Assembly (NCBI GenBank): GCA_031288815.1
Contig: JAITQR010000276.1
Location: 1 to 15,198, forward strand
Length of the DNA stretch: 15,198 bases
Origin: Treponema sp.
Lineage (GTDB): Bacteria; Spirochaetota; Spirochaetia; Treponematales; Breznakiellaceae
Direction: 5' to 3'
In this document: in pieces, positions 7,276 through 13,641 of the stretch
How positions within the stretch are numbered: position 1 is the stretch's first letter
How the letters are laid out: every line of letters starts with the position of its first letter
Program-made: the position numbers and the translations under genes
Notes under the pieces: generated by a model
What the model was told of the DNA's origin: nothing
The model's database searches: none
What the model saw: only the letters and a program-made list of their open reading frames with translations

Positions 7276-8202
7276 ATGAAAAAACAAGCTGTCGCTCGTA
7301 AAGCGGGGATACTGCTTTTTGTTGTTTTCCAGACGGTCCCGTTTTTATCCTGTAAGACCGTGGCCGACATCGCGGGAGCGGGAGCGCAGATTGCCGGCGA
7401 ACTGGGAGTCATTGACCAGGGAACGGCGGACGCGATAACCAAATCAAGCGAGGCCGTGGGCCGGGCGGCGGAAGATATTACCCCGGAACAGGAATACTAT
7501 ATCGGCCGCGCCGTGGGGGCCAATATCCTTACCAGCTATCGAATCTGGAACGGCAGCCCCGCTCTTACCGCGTACCTGAACCGTATCTGCAACACCATTG
7601 TCATTAATTCACCCCGGCCGGAAATATACAACGGCTACCATGTGGCGATCCTGAACAGCGACGAGATTAACGCCTTCGCCACTTCCGGGGGACATATTTT
7701 TATTACCCGGGGCCTTATCGCCTGCACCGATTCGGAAGATTCCCTGGCCGGGGTAATCGCCCACGAAATTTCCCATATTCAGATGCGGCACAGCCTTAGG
7801 GCGATAAAGGCAAGCCGCTTCACCCAGGCCGTGGTGGTAACCGCTTCTTCCGCCGCCGGGGTTGTGGCGGAGGGGATGGACCTGGCGGAACTTACGGATA
7901 TTTTCAACGAATCGGTGGGGGAAATCGTTACCACCCTGGTCAACAACGGCTATTCCCAAACCCAGGAACTCGATGCCGACAACAACGCCATGACTTTGAT
8001 GGCCGCCGCCGGCTACGAACCGTCGGCGCTGATCTCTATGCTCCAGGTTCTGGAAAAAAACCAGGGCAGCCACCCCGGAGGGTTTAACAAAACCCACCCC
8101 ACCCCGGCCCGGCGGATCACCAACGCCCGGCTGAGTCTTAGGAAATACGAGGTTCCCGATACCCGGGCTTACCGGCGGGATCGGTACATCCGGGCGAAGT
8201 AA
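7276..8202 (+). CDS. M48-family zinc metalloprotease lipoprotein (BepA/YcaL-like)
   Basis: 308 residues. A lipoprotein signal peptide ends in FLSC, so Cys26 is the probable lipidation site. The zinc site is HEISH with His163, Glu164 and His167, and a third ligand Glu231 in QELDAD (Asp235 also conserved). The INAFA..GGHIFITRGL stretch before HExxH is typical of periplasmic M48 peptidases, which degrade or help assemble outer-membrane proteins. The substrate here is unknown. It starts directly after the upstream stop, with its ribosome site (GGGGG, 7263-7267) inside the SH3-protein gene, so the two proteins are probably made together. The last 65 bases overlap the convergent - strand gene. No terminator T run was seen after the stop. 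Confidence 0.93.
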   Translation: MKKQAVARKAGILLFVVFQTVPFLSCKTVADIAGAGAQIAGELGVIDQGTADAITKSSEAVGRAAEDITPEQEYYIGRAVGANILTSYRIWNGSPALTAYLNRICNTIVINSPRPEIYNGYHVAILNSDEINAFATSGGHIFITRGLIACTDSEDSLAGVIAHEISHIQMRHSLRAIKASRFTQAVVVTASSAAGVVAEGMDLAELTDIFNESVGEIVTTLVNNGYSQTQELDADNNAMTLMAAAGYEPSALISMLQVLEKNQGSHPGGFNKTHPTPARRITNARLSLRKYEVPDTRAYRRDRYIRAK

Positions 8203-9220
8203 AACCGTCCGTGATGGGGCTAATCGTACACAGGTACTTCCCCATCATGGCGTGGACGCTTAGGTGTTTCTTGAAGCCGCGGAGCCCCGGTTTCCCCATA
8301 TCGTAGCCGTTGTTAAGGTACTCCACGCCGTCAAGGTAATCTTTGGCCATGGTCCAGTATAAAAAGACGTTAAAGTTGGTGATATTTGCCTTGGCGAAGT
8401 AAACATAGGCGGTGCGGGCTCCGGGAGGGCCGAGAATCTCCCAGATTGCGTAACCCGCCGGCTCATCGTTCAGGTACAGCACGAGACCCCGGTAAACGCT
8501 TTCGTCGAAAATTTCCTCCATGTTTTTAAGCGCCTCCTTGCCGCAGCCCGCGAAGGCCCGGCAGACTTCGCAGTCCTGGTGACGGCACCACTCGTCCTCC
8601 ACCTCAAAACAGGCCGGAAAATGCTCCCCGGAAAGGGGACGGACGGAAACGCCGGGAGTGTTGAAACAGCGTTTAAGGCTGTTCCGTTTGTTCAGGTTGA
8701 TCCCGCCGTCCCAGGCCAGAATATCCCGGACCCGGTACACGTACTCGCTAAAACCGGCGGAATACTCGCTGTCCAGTTTATAAAGCCCCGCCAGCGTCTC
8801 CCGCAGTTCCGCCAGCAGGGATTCGTCTACCGCCCAGATTCGCAACGAGGGAAGCCCGGCGTCCCGGATCGCCGAATAGAAGGTTTCTATAAGATCTCCC
8901 AGTGTTTTCCGCCGGGAAGCGGCATTGTCCCCGGCGGCGGGCTTGACGGCGGAAAGGCCGTCCGGCGGCGGCTGAAGGTAGACATACACGTCCCCGCCGC
9001 CGTAAAACCAGACGCTGCAGAGAAAGCCCCCGATGATCCGGTATACCGCGTGAAAACCAAAGGCCCAGATGGTGGAGACCGTGGCGGTAAGTTCGTGGAA
9101 CTGACGGATACCCGTATCGTAATGTTTAAAAACAGCGTAACTTTCCCTGCCCAGCGGAAGAAAGCCGTTCCGCAGAAAAAAAAGACGGGCGGCTGTCTGG
9201 GATTCGCTCAGACCGGGCAT
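8138..9220 (-). CDS. DUF2156-like (GNAT-fold) protein, third tandem paralog
   Basis: 360 residues, paralogous to the two genes upstream of it. It resembles DUF2156, the C-terminal domain fold of phosphatidylglycerol lysyltransferases; the reaction here is unknown. Shared landmarks: GFLPLGRESY (19-28), AGLPSLRI (121-128), GGINLNKRNSLKR (172-184), the cysteine cluster EWCRHQDCEVCRAFAGC (Cys212, 217, 220, 226), HLSVH, and KYLC (Cys331). It differs from its sisters at the conserved NEDMG, which reads NGYDMG (304-309), so its activity may have changed. Residues 340-360 have no match in the sisters and lie exactly in the antisense overlap with the M48 gene. Start: ATG at 9220, overlapping the previous stop by 13 bases, with no clear ribosome site, suggesting translational coupling. 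Confidence 0.85.
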   Translation of the reverse strand: MPGLSESQTAARLFFLRNGFLPLGRESYAVFKHYDTGIRQFHELTATVSTIWAFGFHAVYRIIGGFLCSVWFYGGGDVYVYLQPPPDGLSAVKPAAGDNAASRRKTLGDLIETFYSAIRDAGLPSLRIWAVDESLLAELRETLAGLYKLDSEYSAGFSEYVYRVRDILAWDGGINLNKRNSLKRCFNTPGVSVRPLSGEHFPACFEVEDEWCRHQDCEVCRAFAGCGKEALKNMEEIFDESVYRGLVLYLNDEPAGYAIWEILGPPGARTAYVYFAKANITNFNVFLYWTMAKDYLDGVEYLNNGYDMGKPGLRGFKKHLSVHAMMGKYLCTISPITDGFTSPGCTDPAGKPGYREPRIS

Positions 9221-10260
9221 TTTTTGTAAACGCAGAGGTATTTCCGGTAGTGTTCGTAGATACCCAGGTGTCTTTTAAACTGCCGCAGCCCTTCCTTTCC
9301 CATATCCTCGTTGAGGTTCAGCGATACCGCGGCCGGCCGGCCGGCCGGCGTTCCGGCGCCCCCGCCGGGAACGGCCCCGCCAAGCTCATCCTTTGCCAGA
9401 ATGTAGATAAGATACGCGAAAAAATTCCGGATAAGCCCCTTGCCGAAATGGAGATAGGCCCGGCCTTCTTCCCGCCGCTCCCAAACAAGATACCCGGAAG
9501 CCTTGCCTCCCGCGTAGCCGAAAAGCCCGTGGAAATGCTCGTCGTCGTAAATATCCGCCATAATTTCCAGGGCCTTGTATTCGCAGCCCGCAAAGGAGCC
9601 GCAAGTTACACAATCCTGGAACCCGCACCACTCCCGTTCAATGTCCAGAAAAAGCCTCCGGTTATCATTATTCATCGGCTTAATTTCGATATCGTTCCTG
9701 CCAAAGAATTTGTTCAGGTGGGTATGCTTTTTGTGGTTGATCCCCCCGGTAAGGTTGACGATATCCGCGGGCTTATACACATACTCGCTGTGATCGTCGC
9801 TGTATTCCGCGGCCACTTCGTAACCCGGAATGGCCCGGTATTCCTCAAGGAAGCGTTCCTCCACCGCGTAAACCCGCAGAGAGGGAAGTCCCGCGCCCAG
9901 GGCAATGTCATAGAGGGCGTCAACAAGATCCTTGAGGGAAGAGGGCGAAACCGCGGGATTACCGCCGGGGGCCGGGGACAGATCTTCCCTGGCCCGGTTA
10001 ATTTCAAAGTAAGGCTCCATGCCGTTAAAAAAGAACACCGTTACCAGAGCGCCGCCGATAAAGCGGTAGAGTTCGTGAAAGGATCCCGTCCAAAAAGTGG
10101 AAACCGCGGGGCTAAGCTCGGAAAGAAGGCTGCCGCCCTTAAAATCGCGGAACAAGGGGTAGGTTTCCCGCCCAACCGGGAGAAAACCCCGCCGCAAAAG
10201 CCTGTCCCGTACTTCGCGATCCCCCTCATTCAGCTGAAGCTGAATGCCAAATTCCCCCAC
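9208..10260 (-). CDS. DUF2156-like (GNAT-fold) protein, second tandem paralog
   Basis: 350 residues. Same architecture as its neighbours: GFLPVGRETY (25-34), GLPSLRV, GGINHKKHTHL, cluster EWCGFQDCVTCGSFAGC (Cys212, 217, 220, 226), FGKG, then NEDMGKEGLRQFKRH (317-331) and KYLC (Cys343). The NEDMG..GLR.FK stretch is the part most like the DUF2156 signature. A Gly/Ala/Pro-rich insert (about 294-312) absent from the other two is encoded partly by a GGCC repeat (9331-9348). Start: GTG at 10260 with GGAGGA five bases upstream, inside the end of the first paralog (35-base overlap). A soluble cytoplasmic protein is likely, as no membrane segments are evident. The substrate is not known. Confidence 0.87.
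   Translation of the reverse strand: MGEFGIQLQLNEGDREVRDRLLRRGFLPVGRETYPLFRDFKGGSLLSELSPAVSTFWTGSFHELYRFIGGALVTVFFFNGMEPYFEINRAREDLSPAPGGNPAVSPSSLKDLVDALYDIALGAGLPSLRVYAVEERFLEEYRAIPGYEVAAEYSDDHSEYVYKPADIVNLTGGINHKKHTHLNKFFGRNDIEIKPMNNDNRRLFLDIEREWCGFQDCVTCGSFAGCEYKALEIMADIYDDEHFHGLFGYAGGKASGYLVWERREEGRAYLHFGKGLIRNFFAYLIYILAKDELGGAVPGGGAGTPAGRPAAVSLNLNEDMGKEGLRQFKRHLGIYEHYRKYLCVYKKCPV
9331..9348. repeat. GGCC tetranucleotide tract, 4.5 units, inside the second paralog
   Basis: Four full GGCC units plus GG, encoding part of residues 305-311 of the middle DUF2156-like protein. A change of one 4-base unit would shift the frame just before the conserved NEDMG motif. Confidence 0.8.
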
Positions 10261-11260
10261 CCAAGTCCTCCGCTTTCGTGTAAGTACAAATATACTTGGG
10301 CCATAGTTTATGGACGCTCAAATGGCTCTTGAAAAGCCGCAGCCCCATACTTCCCATGTCCTCGTTTATGTTCATCCATTCAACATCGCCCATATAGTCC
10401 CGGAACATCCTGTAAATAAGGTATATAAAGAAGCCTTCCTGTACCGCCTTGCCGAAGTAAAGAAAGGCAAGTTTGCCGTTCATCTTTTCGCAGATAATGT
10501 AACCCGCCGGCCTGTTTCCCAAATAAAGGAAAAGGCCCTGGTGAACATGATCGTCAAACAGACCGATCATGCCCGCGAGAGCCTTCTTTTCACAGCCGCC
10601 GAATGAGGAGCAGTAGGCGCAGTCTTTTCCCTGACACCACTCTTCTTCGATGTCCATACAGACGCCGACGTTTTCATTGGTCATAAGGCGCAGATTCACC
10701 TCCGGCAGGGCGGCGCAGCGTTTAAGCCGCTTGCGTTTGTAGAAGTTCACCGTACCGGAAAGCTCAAGGAGATCCCTTATTTGGTAGGCGTATTCGTCAT
10801 CGGAAGCCCTGCGCCCGGTTTGGATGCGGTAGCCGGGAATCCCCTCGTAGTCTTTGAGGTACGCTTCGTCAATGAATTTTATCCGCAAAGAGGGGAGGCC
10901 CGCCTCTCTGACAAGGCCGTAAAGGGTATCGATAAGCCCCGCCAGGCCGCCCTGAGCGGCGGGGTAAGCGCCGGGCCGGTGTACCGTAAAATACACCGGT
11001 TTATCCTCGTGAAAATACACGGCGCAGAGGGAGCCGGCTATGACTTTATAGAGTCCGTGGTAGGCGAAAGACCAGGAGACGATCACCGGGGCGCTCATTT
11101 CCTGTAAAAGGCTATAGGCGCCGTACCTTTTAAATAGGGGATAAGCCTCCTCTTCAATAGGGAGGAAACCCCGTTCCCTGAAAAAATGGCGGACAGAGGC
11201 CGGTAGGGGCCCCGTTTCGAATTCCGTTTCCTTTTCAGCGCAGCAAGAAAGACAGTCCAC
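10226..11260 (-). CDS. DUF2156-like (GNAT-fold) protein, first tandem paralog
   Basis: 344 residues, first gene of the three-gene unit downstream of flaB. Landmarks: GFLPIEEEAY (31-40), GLPSLRI, GTVNFYKRKRLKR (169-181), cluster EWCQGKDCAYCSSFGGC (Cys209, 214, 217, 223), NEDMGSMGLRLFKSH (299-313) and KYIC (Cys325). Three further cysteines near the N terminus (MDCLSCC) are not shared. Start: GTG at 11260, the furthest upstream possible because an in-frame TAG lies four codons before. No ribosome site precedes it. A TAGAAT hexamer at 11272-11267 is so close that the message could be nearly leaderless. An acyl- or aminoacyl-transfer role follows from the fold family only; its position beside flaB does not prove a flagellar role. 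Confidence 0.85.
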   Translation of the reverse strand: MDCLSCCAEKETEFETGPLPASVRHFFRERGFLPIEEEAYPLFKRYGAYSLLQEMSAPVIVSWSFAYHGLYKVIAGSLCAVYFHEDKPVYFTVHRPGAYPAAQGGLAGLIDTLYGLVREAGLPSLRIKFIDEAYLKDYEGIPGYRIQTGRRASDDEYAYQIRDLLELSGTVNFYKRKRLKRCAALPEVNLRLMTNENVGVCMDIEEEWCQGKDCAYCSSFGGCEKKALAGMIGLFDDHVHQGLFLYLGNRPAGYIICEKMNGKLAFLYFGKAVQEGFFIYLIYRMFRDYMGDVEWMNINEDMGSMGLRLFKSHLSVHKLWPKYICTYTKAEDLGGGIWHSASAE

Positions 11261-11302
11261 AAGGATATTCTAATGAAAGAGGAGGCTTTGTGGAAGGTGG
11301 CG

Positions 11303-11337
11303 GGCGGCTTTCCAAAAATTGAGGTTTTGGGGCTCCC
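11303..11337. repeat. Intergenic palindromic repeat, family with copy at 4076
   Basis: GGCGGCTTTCC (11303-11313) leads into stem CCAAAA (11312-11317), 7-base loop, TTTTGG (11325-11330), then GGCTCCC. Core, loop length and both flanks match the 4076-4115 element, with small losses in the outer stem. On the - strand it lies between the flaB terminator and the first DUF2156-like gene, in a leader that also holds a possible GGGGCT/AGCCCC pairing (about 11329-11353). Confidence 0.5.
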
Positions 11338-11408
11338 GTGAATCGGCAGCCCCGCCCCGAAGCTCCCCCGTGTGAACGGGCTTAGGTGTTAAACCCTTCA
11401 CTGGGAAC

Positions 11409-11441
11409 AAAAAAAGCCGTTCCGGACAAAGCCGGAACGGC
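11409..11441 (-). terminator. Intrinsic terminator of flaB
   Basis: Read on the - strand, GCCGTTCCGG (11441-11432) pairs perfectly with CCGGAACGGC (11425-11416) around a 6-base loop, followed by seven Ts (11415-11409). This is a textbook rho-independent terminator 54 bases after the flaB stop, and it separates flaB from the DUF2156-like unit. Confidence 0.93.
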
Positions 11442-11456
11442 GCCTTCCCGAAAACG

Positions 11457-11486
11457 GATGGAACAACCGGCAAAGATTGTTCCATC
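11457..11486 (-). other. Perfect hairpin directly after the flaB stop
   Basis: Perfect 10-bp stem GATGGAACAA/TTGTTCCATC with a 10-base loop, nine bases after the flaB stop codon and ahead of the terminator hairpin. Tandem 3' hairpins like this can slow exonuclease decay of abundant mRNAs, which would suit a flagellin message. The function is inferred. Confidence 0.6.
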
Positions 11487-11494
11487 GTGCCAGC

Positions 11495-12355
11495 TTATTG
11501 CAGCAGCTGGAGAACCGTTTGGCCCCGCTGATTGGCCTGGGCAAGCATGGCGGTACCGGACTGGCTGAGGATCTGGTTCTTGGTATAGTTGACCATCTCG
11601 TTGGCCATGTTGGTATCGCGAATGCGGGATTCGGAAGCTTGCAAATTTTCGGCTCCCATATCCAGGCCGCGGACCGCGTGTTCCAGGCGGTTTTGGTAGG
11701 CGCCAAGATCAGCACGCTGCTTGTTGATCCTTTTAATCGCCTCGTCAAGGGTTCCAAGGGCACGGTTGGCGCTGTCCGGATCGGACAGCGAAAGAATAGT
11801 ATCGTCACCGACGTTCCGGACGCCAAGGCCCTTCGCGGTCATAGTGCCGATAAATACCTGTTCCCGCTGATCCATGTTGGCGCCGATATGGAACCACATA
11901 GAGGCGGTAACCACGTTTTCACCGACCAGCCGGCCGAACCGTCCGGTCAGCAGGTTCATTCCGTTGAACTGGGCATGAGACGCTATCCGGTCAACCTCGT
12001 CGATCAAAGCGGAAACTTCAATCTGGATGTACATCCGGTCTTCGTCGGCGTAGATGCCGTTCGCGGACTGAACCGCCAACTCGCGCATGCGCTGCAGGAT
12101 ATCTTCGGATTCCTGAAGGTAACCTTCCGTGGTCTGAATGAACGAAATACCGTTCTGGGCGTTGGTAGACGCCTGGTTCAAACCGCGAATCTGGGCCCGC
12201 ATTTTTTCAGAAACGGCGAGACCAGAAGCATCATCCCCCGCGCGGTTGATGCGCAAGCCGCTGGACAGTTTCTCCATGTTTTTATCCAGGAAGGTCTGGG
12301 TAACCTTGAGGGACCTGTCGGCAAACATTGCGCTTAAGTTGTGATTGATAATCAT
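11495..12355 (-). CDS. flaB: Periplasmic flagellar core flagellin FlaB
   Basis: 286 residues, the usual length of spirochaetal FlaB, which builds the core of the periplasmic flagellar filament. Conserved N-terminal helical domain: [18 protein letters not shown], then [24 protein letters not shown] (read in two parts, about 29-52), [15 protein letters not shown]. Conserved C-terminal domain: [10 protein letters not shown] and a tail ending [13 protein letters not shown]. The variable middle is short, as expected when no large surface-exposed domain is needed. There is no signal peptide, consistent with export through the flagellar type III apparatus. Start: ATG at 12355 with AAGGGAG six bases upstream. 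It has its own leader and strong terminator, so it is probably monocistronic. Which flaB paralog (B1/B2/B3) cannot be told. Confidence 0.97.
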   Translation of the reverse strand: MIINHNLSAMFADRSLKVTQTFLDKNMEKLSSGLRINRAGDDASGLAVSEKMRAQIRGLNQASTNAQNGISFIQTTEGYLQESEDILQRMRELAVQSANGIYADEDRMYIQIEVSALIDEVDRIASHAQFNGMNLLTGRFGRLVGENVVTASMWFHIGANMDQREQVFIGTMTAKGLGVRNVGDDTILSLSDPDSANRALGTLDEAIKRINKQRADLGAYQNRLEHAVRGLDMGAENLQASESRIRDTNMANEMVNYTKNQILSQSGTAMLAQANQRGQTVLQLLQ

Positions 12356-12386
12356 ACTTCACTCCCTTGGCATTTTCGGTGAACCA

Positions 12387-12400
12387 TTATCGCCCGATAA
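12387..12400. promoter_or_regulatory. 14-base palindrome upstream of flaB, possible operator
   Basis: TTATCG-CC-CGATAA is a perfect inverted repeat 32-45 bases before the flaB start and 18 bases before its ribosome site. On the - strand it contains GCGATAAT, close to a sigma28 -10 (GCCGATAA), but no TAAA -35 lies at the required distance, so an operator or leader hairpin is as likely as a promoter. Confidence 0.35.
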
Positions 12401-12426
12401 CAGTCATCACCGCGGCATCCCTGCCG

Positions 12427-12472
12427 GGTAAAATACGTGCGCATTTTACCTTCGGAATTTCTTTTGTGTAAG
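12427..12472 (-). promoter_or_regulatory. Candidate flaB promoter with -10 inside a perfect palindrome
   Basis: On the - strand CTTACA (12472-12467; 4 of 6 to consensus) lies 18 bases before TAAAAT (12448-12443; 5 of 6). The -10 is part of a perfect 8-bp inverted repeat GGTAAAAT/ATTTTACC with an 8-base spacer (12427-12450). Transcription would begin near 12436, giving a leader of about 80 bases. The overlap would suit a repressor site, but this is inference. Confidence 0.4.
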
Positions 12473-12678
12473 GAATTCCATTGATGGTATTTCCGTAACC
12501 GTGAAAATACCGGTGTGCCTTGAACCCCCGACCCGCCCGTTTCCGGAGGGACGAGGGGAAACCGTCCGGTATTAACCGGCGATTCCTCCCCGGACCGGAC
12601 CAGGAGGCCCAACGGGCGCATGATCCGGCACGGTTTCATATTTAATATCGGAGTGTAAAAAATTCACTTTAGGGAAAT

Positions 12679-13641
12679 TTATGCGAACAGTCCCTGTAAA
12701 TAGGGGGCAAGCTCGATTTTGATGGGCATAAGGTAGAAATTGAAATGGTGGGTTTCGCAAAAAGAGAGTACCCGGCGGCCGAAATCCACGTTCCAGTACA
12801 TATCGGGCCGGAAATTCCGGGGAAAGATAGCCCGGTTCCGGGATTCCCAGTACTTGCGGTTCGATTCGGACAGGGCGGGGGAAACGCCCCAGAATATGTT
12901 TTTCCCCTCAAGGTATTCGGCGTAAATTTCCAGGAGCCGGAGGTCAAAAAAGGGCTGGCTCATAAACCCCGCCGCCCCGGCGTCTTCTTTTTCTTTCAGG
13001 TAATCCAGCTCGTAACGGATATTGGACCGGTAGGGGTCGAATGCCGCGTATACTTCAAGTTCCGGCATTTCCGTTTTAAGTTTCCTGATAAAAGGGACCG
13101 TTTCCGTGGGGTAGGCGGGGCGCGTCTGTCCGTCAGGGCTTTCGGTCTTGCCGGGGCCGGTTTTAAGCTTGGGAGGGTCTCCGGCAATAACCAGCGCCCT
13201 GTTAATCCCCCGGGACCGGAAATATTCGGTGTGGGGAAAGGGGACGGCCATATCAAAATCAACGGCCCGGATATGGGGCATAAGTTCCAGCGGCCTGTCG
13301 CGTTTGTGGATTTTTGTATCGCCGGGGGCGTGAAAATCCCGGTTATCCGGCGCGCTTGCGGCTGAAGCCGCTTCGGGGTTTGGGGGGCAAAAAATCGCCG
13401 GGGAAACGGTTTCCGGGGGGACACGCGAGGCGCGACAAACCCGCCCGCCCTCCGGAAGGGTGGTACCGGCGGCGTCCGGCAGATCCTCCCTCAGGATACC
13501 GCAGGCCTCCCAGGATCGGAGGGAAAATCTGAGCAGATCCGGTATGTTGATCAGACTGATTGAACCGAATTCCGCCGCGGTAAGCACGGCGGCGATTAAA
13601 GCTTCCCGGTTTCGGGGCAGCGCTTCCAGGGATACGATCAA
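12679..13641 (-). CDS. Methylenetetrahydrofolate reductase-family protein (MetF-like, divergent)
   Basis: 320 residues. MetF makes 5-methyl-THF from 5,10-methylene-THF with FAD. Matches to the family: IVSLEALPR (2-10) in place of the usual SFEFFPPR, with Glu6 at the catalytic glutamate position; MPHIRAVDFD (121-130); ALVIAGDPP (149-157); KEKEDAGAAGFMSQPFFD (216-233), the flavin/folate barrel motif; and FWGVSPALSES (250-260). A low-complexity segment rich in Pro, Ala and Ser (about 50-115) breaks the N-terminal barrel region where normal MetF continues. Start: TTG at 13641 sharing TTGA with the thioesterase stop, with AGGA nine bases upstream; the two are translationally coupled. It may be a true MetF or a MetF-like protein with another partner. 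GlyA, which makes its substrate, is at the other end of the window. Confidence 0.82.
   Translation of the reverse strand: MIVSLEALPRNREALIAAVLTAAEFGSISLINIPDLLRFSLRSWEACGILREDLPDAAGTTLPEGGRVCRASRVPPETVSPAIFCPPNPEAASAASAPDNRDFHAPGDTKIHKRDRPLELMPHIRAVDFDMAVPFPHTEYFRSRGINRALVIAGDPPKLKTGPGKTESPDGQTRPAYPTETVPFIRKLKTEMPELEVYAAFDPYRSNIRYELDYLKEKEDAGAAGFMSQPFFDLRLLEIYAEYLEGKNIFWGVSPALSESNRKYWESRNRAIFPRNFRPDMYWNVDFGRRVLSFCETHHFNFYLMPIKIELAPYLQGLFA

Larger units (their letters stand above)
12356..12678 (-). other. Intergenic region between the MetF-like gene and flaB
   Basis: 323 bases without a credible gene; a 95-codon open frame here (12639-12352) has no ribosome site or recognisable protein character. 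It holds the flaB ribosome site, a candidate promoter with an overlapping palindrome (12427-12472), a 14-base palindrome (12387-12400), an imperfect hairpin GGTATTT/AAATACC (12487-12512), a small CCGGT-ATTA-ACCGG hairpin (12566-12579), and a CCTCC/GGAGG pairing next to it. The half nearest the MetF-like gene is AT-rich at first, then GC-rich. No known riboswitch or small RNA was recognised. Confidence 0.6.

Noticed and set aside
8210..8247. TGATGGGG/CCCCATCA inverted repeat after the M48 gene as a bidirectional terminator
   Set aside because: A 20-base loop and no T tract; it lies inside the coding sequence of the third paralog.
9250..10332. Long + strand open frame (360 codons) opposite the DUF2156-like genes, and another at 8579-9229
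   Set aside because: They are antisense shadows of GC-rich coding; the translations have no recognisable domain, while the - strand shows three clearly homologous proteins.
12500..12540. tRNA-like GGTTCAA on the - strand
   Set aside because: No matching T stem, anticodon arm or acceptor stem could be drawn around it.
12352..12639. 95-codon - strand open frame upstream of flaB
   Set aside because: No ribosome site or protein-like character, and it overlaps the hairpins and candidate promoter of flaB.
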